Origin: Ulva prolifera
Lineage: Eukaryota > Chlorophyta > Ulvophyceae > Ulvales > Ulvaceae
Direction of reading: 5' to 3'
Length of the DNA: 64,000 nt
Assembly (NCBI GenBank): GCA_023078555.1
Contig: CM041197.1
Span: 5,539,810 to 5,603,809 of the forward strand
Each line of letters begins with the position of its first letter. Within the stretch, counting starts at the first letter, position 1. Under the pieces are notes generated by a model. The model did not search any database. It was not told where the DNA came from and was given only the letters and a program-made list of their open reading frames with translations. A program made the position numbers and the translations under genes. This document shows, in pieces, positions 63,601 through 64,000 of the stretch.

Positions 63601-64000
63601 AAATGATTTTTCACACGTCGAAGTTGAGTGCTTCACTACAACACACTCTTCACATGACATAGGTGTGTGTGACCTTTGCGCACGTCCGTTAAGAGCAACA
63701 TGCTTCCCTGTCACCTTGAAGTTGAAAAGTTCACAGGTGCTGAATATGTAATGTATTGGCTCATCGAGAAATGATTTTTCACACGTCGAAGTTGAGTGCT
63801 TCACTACAACACACTCTTCACATGACATAGGTGTGTGTGACCTTTGCGCACGTCCGTTAAGAGCAACATGCTTCCCTGTCACCTTGAAGTTGAAAAGTTC
63901 ACAGGTGCTAAATATGTAATGTATTGGCTCATCGAGAAATGATTTTTCACACGTCGAAGTTGAGTGCTTCACTACAACACACTCTACACATGACATAGGT
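54607..64000 (+). repeat. Four successive higher-order units of varying length
   Basis: Doubled B1 pairs start at 54607, 56958, 59645 and 61997, giving units of 2351, 2687 and 2352 bp and a fourth cut by the window end. The B2 monomers at 55109, 57460 and 60147 end in gatatatgtgtgtgtgac and lack the following A plus long-leader A pair, whereas the B2 at 62499 is canonical. The central A run holds seven, nine and five monomers in the three complete units. The third unit compensates with an extra A plus long-leader A pair at about 61660-61996. Confidence 0.92.

Larger units (their letters stand above)
1..64000 (+). repeat. Head-to-tail satellite DNA array, ~168-bp monomer
   Basis: The motif cctttgcgcacgtccgtta recurs every 167-169 bp from the first to the last base, always on the + strand, giving about 380 monomers. 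Neighbouring A monomers differ by only a few substitutions, while A and B families share the first ~75 bp and diverge in the remainder. Every stretch is accounted for by these monomers; I found no unique spacer, gene, RNA gene, transposon or inverted segment. Arrays of this kind are typical of eukaryotic heterochromatin, including centromeres. Centromeric function cannot be judged from sequence alone. Both ends of the array lie outside the window, so true array length is unknown. In an assembled genome, copy number in such a region may also be mis-estimated. Confidence 0.98.

Noticed and set aside
1-64000. Many open reading frames on both strands
   Set aside because: They are the same monomer translated repeatedly, mostly begin at TTG or GTG, have no unique flanks, and stop wherever a length or B variant occurs. 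They follow from a stop-poor 168-bp period.
1-64000. CRISPR array
   Set aside because: The repeats are contiguous 168-bp units with no unique spacers of CRISPR size, and no cas-like genes are present.
1-64000. rRNA, tRNA, 5S or histone gene tandem arrays
   Set aside because: The monomer shows no tRNA cloverleaf, A/B-box pair, 5S-like sequence or conserved histone translation.
1-64000. LTRs or other mobile element copies
   Set aside because: No terminal repeats, target-site duplications, poly(A) tails or element-specific proteins are seen; every base fits the satellite.
1-64000. Telomeric repeat or subtelomere marker
   Set aside because: No TTAGGG, TTAGG or similar short telomeric repeats are present in the window.

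Overview
The whole 64 kb window is one uninterrupted head-to-tail satellite DNA array. About 380 monomers of 167-169 bp all lie in the same orientation. I see no unique sequence, no inverted copy, no inserted transposon, no RNA gene and no convincing protein-coding gene, and neither edge of the array is inside the window. An array of this size with nested higher-order repeats points to eukaryotic heterochromatin (centromeric, pericentromeric or subtelomeric), probably in an animal. I cannot name the species or the satellite family from sequence alone.

Positions below use the first base of the ttgcgcacg motif present in nearly every monomer as its start. Two monomer families share the first ~75 bp but differ strongly in the second half. 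Family A (about three quarters of copies) has a body reading ...tatgtaatgtattggctc.... Family B (about 90 copies) has a palindrome-rich body with gcatgc, gaattc, agcgct and tctaga. B has subtypes B1 (ctcagcgtgaag, usually gctactc) and B2 (ctcatcgagaag or ctcagagagaag, gctcctc). Leaders also vary: ttaagagcaac is one base shorter than ttaaag(c/t)gcaacc. Combined with a one-base-shorter B body, this gives monomers of exactly 167, 168 or 169 bp.

Layout: 1-6.5 kb holds isolated B1/B2 monomers with several hybrids; 6.5-13.4 kb holds three higher-order copies of 2182, 2351 and 2352 bp; 13.4-24.4 kb is A-rich with lone B2 monomers and a private variant cluster at 21.8-23.9 kb; from 24.86 kb onward the repeat is reorganised around a doubled B1. 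The clearest later unit is a 15-monomer, 2520-bp repeat (29400-31919), repeated to the window end with insertions and deletions of whole monomers. Superimposed are recent tandem duplications of 2523, 1513, 670 and 337 bp and a displaced 3866-bp-lag duplication, the expected products of unequal exchange.

The most interesting reading is that the satellite may descend from a C2H2 zinc-finger repeat: 168 bp equals two 84-bp (28-codon) fingers, and the + strand translation of B monomers keeps a degenerate finger framework (RTH, eight residues on CxxC, TG linker remnant, EKRF) in phase from monomer to monomer. This is inference and needs a profile search. Long open frames on the - strand are a by-product of a stop-free 168-bp period and are not annotated as genes.
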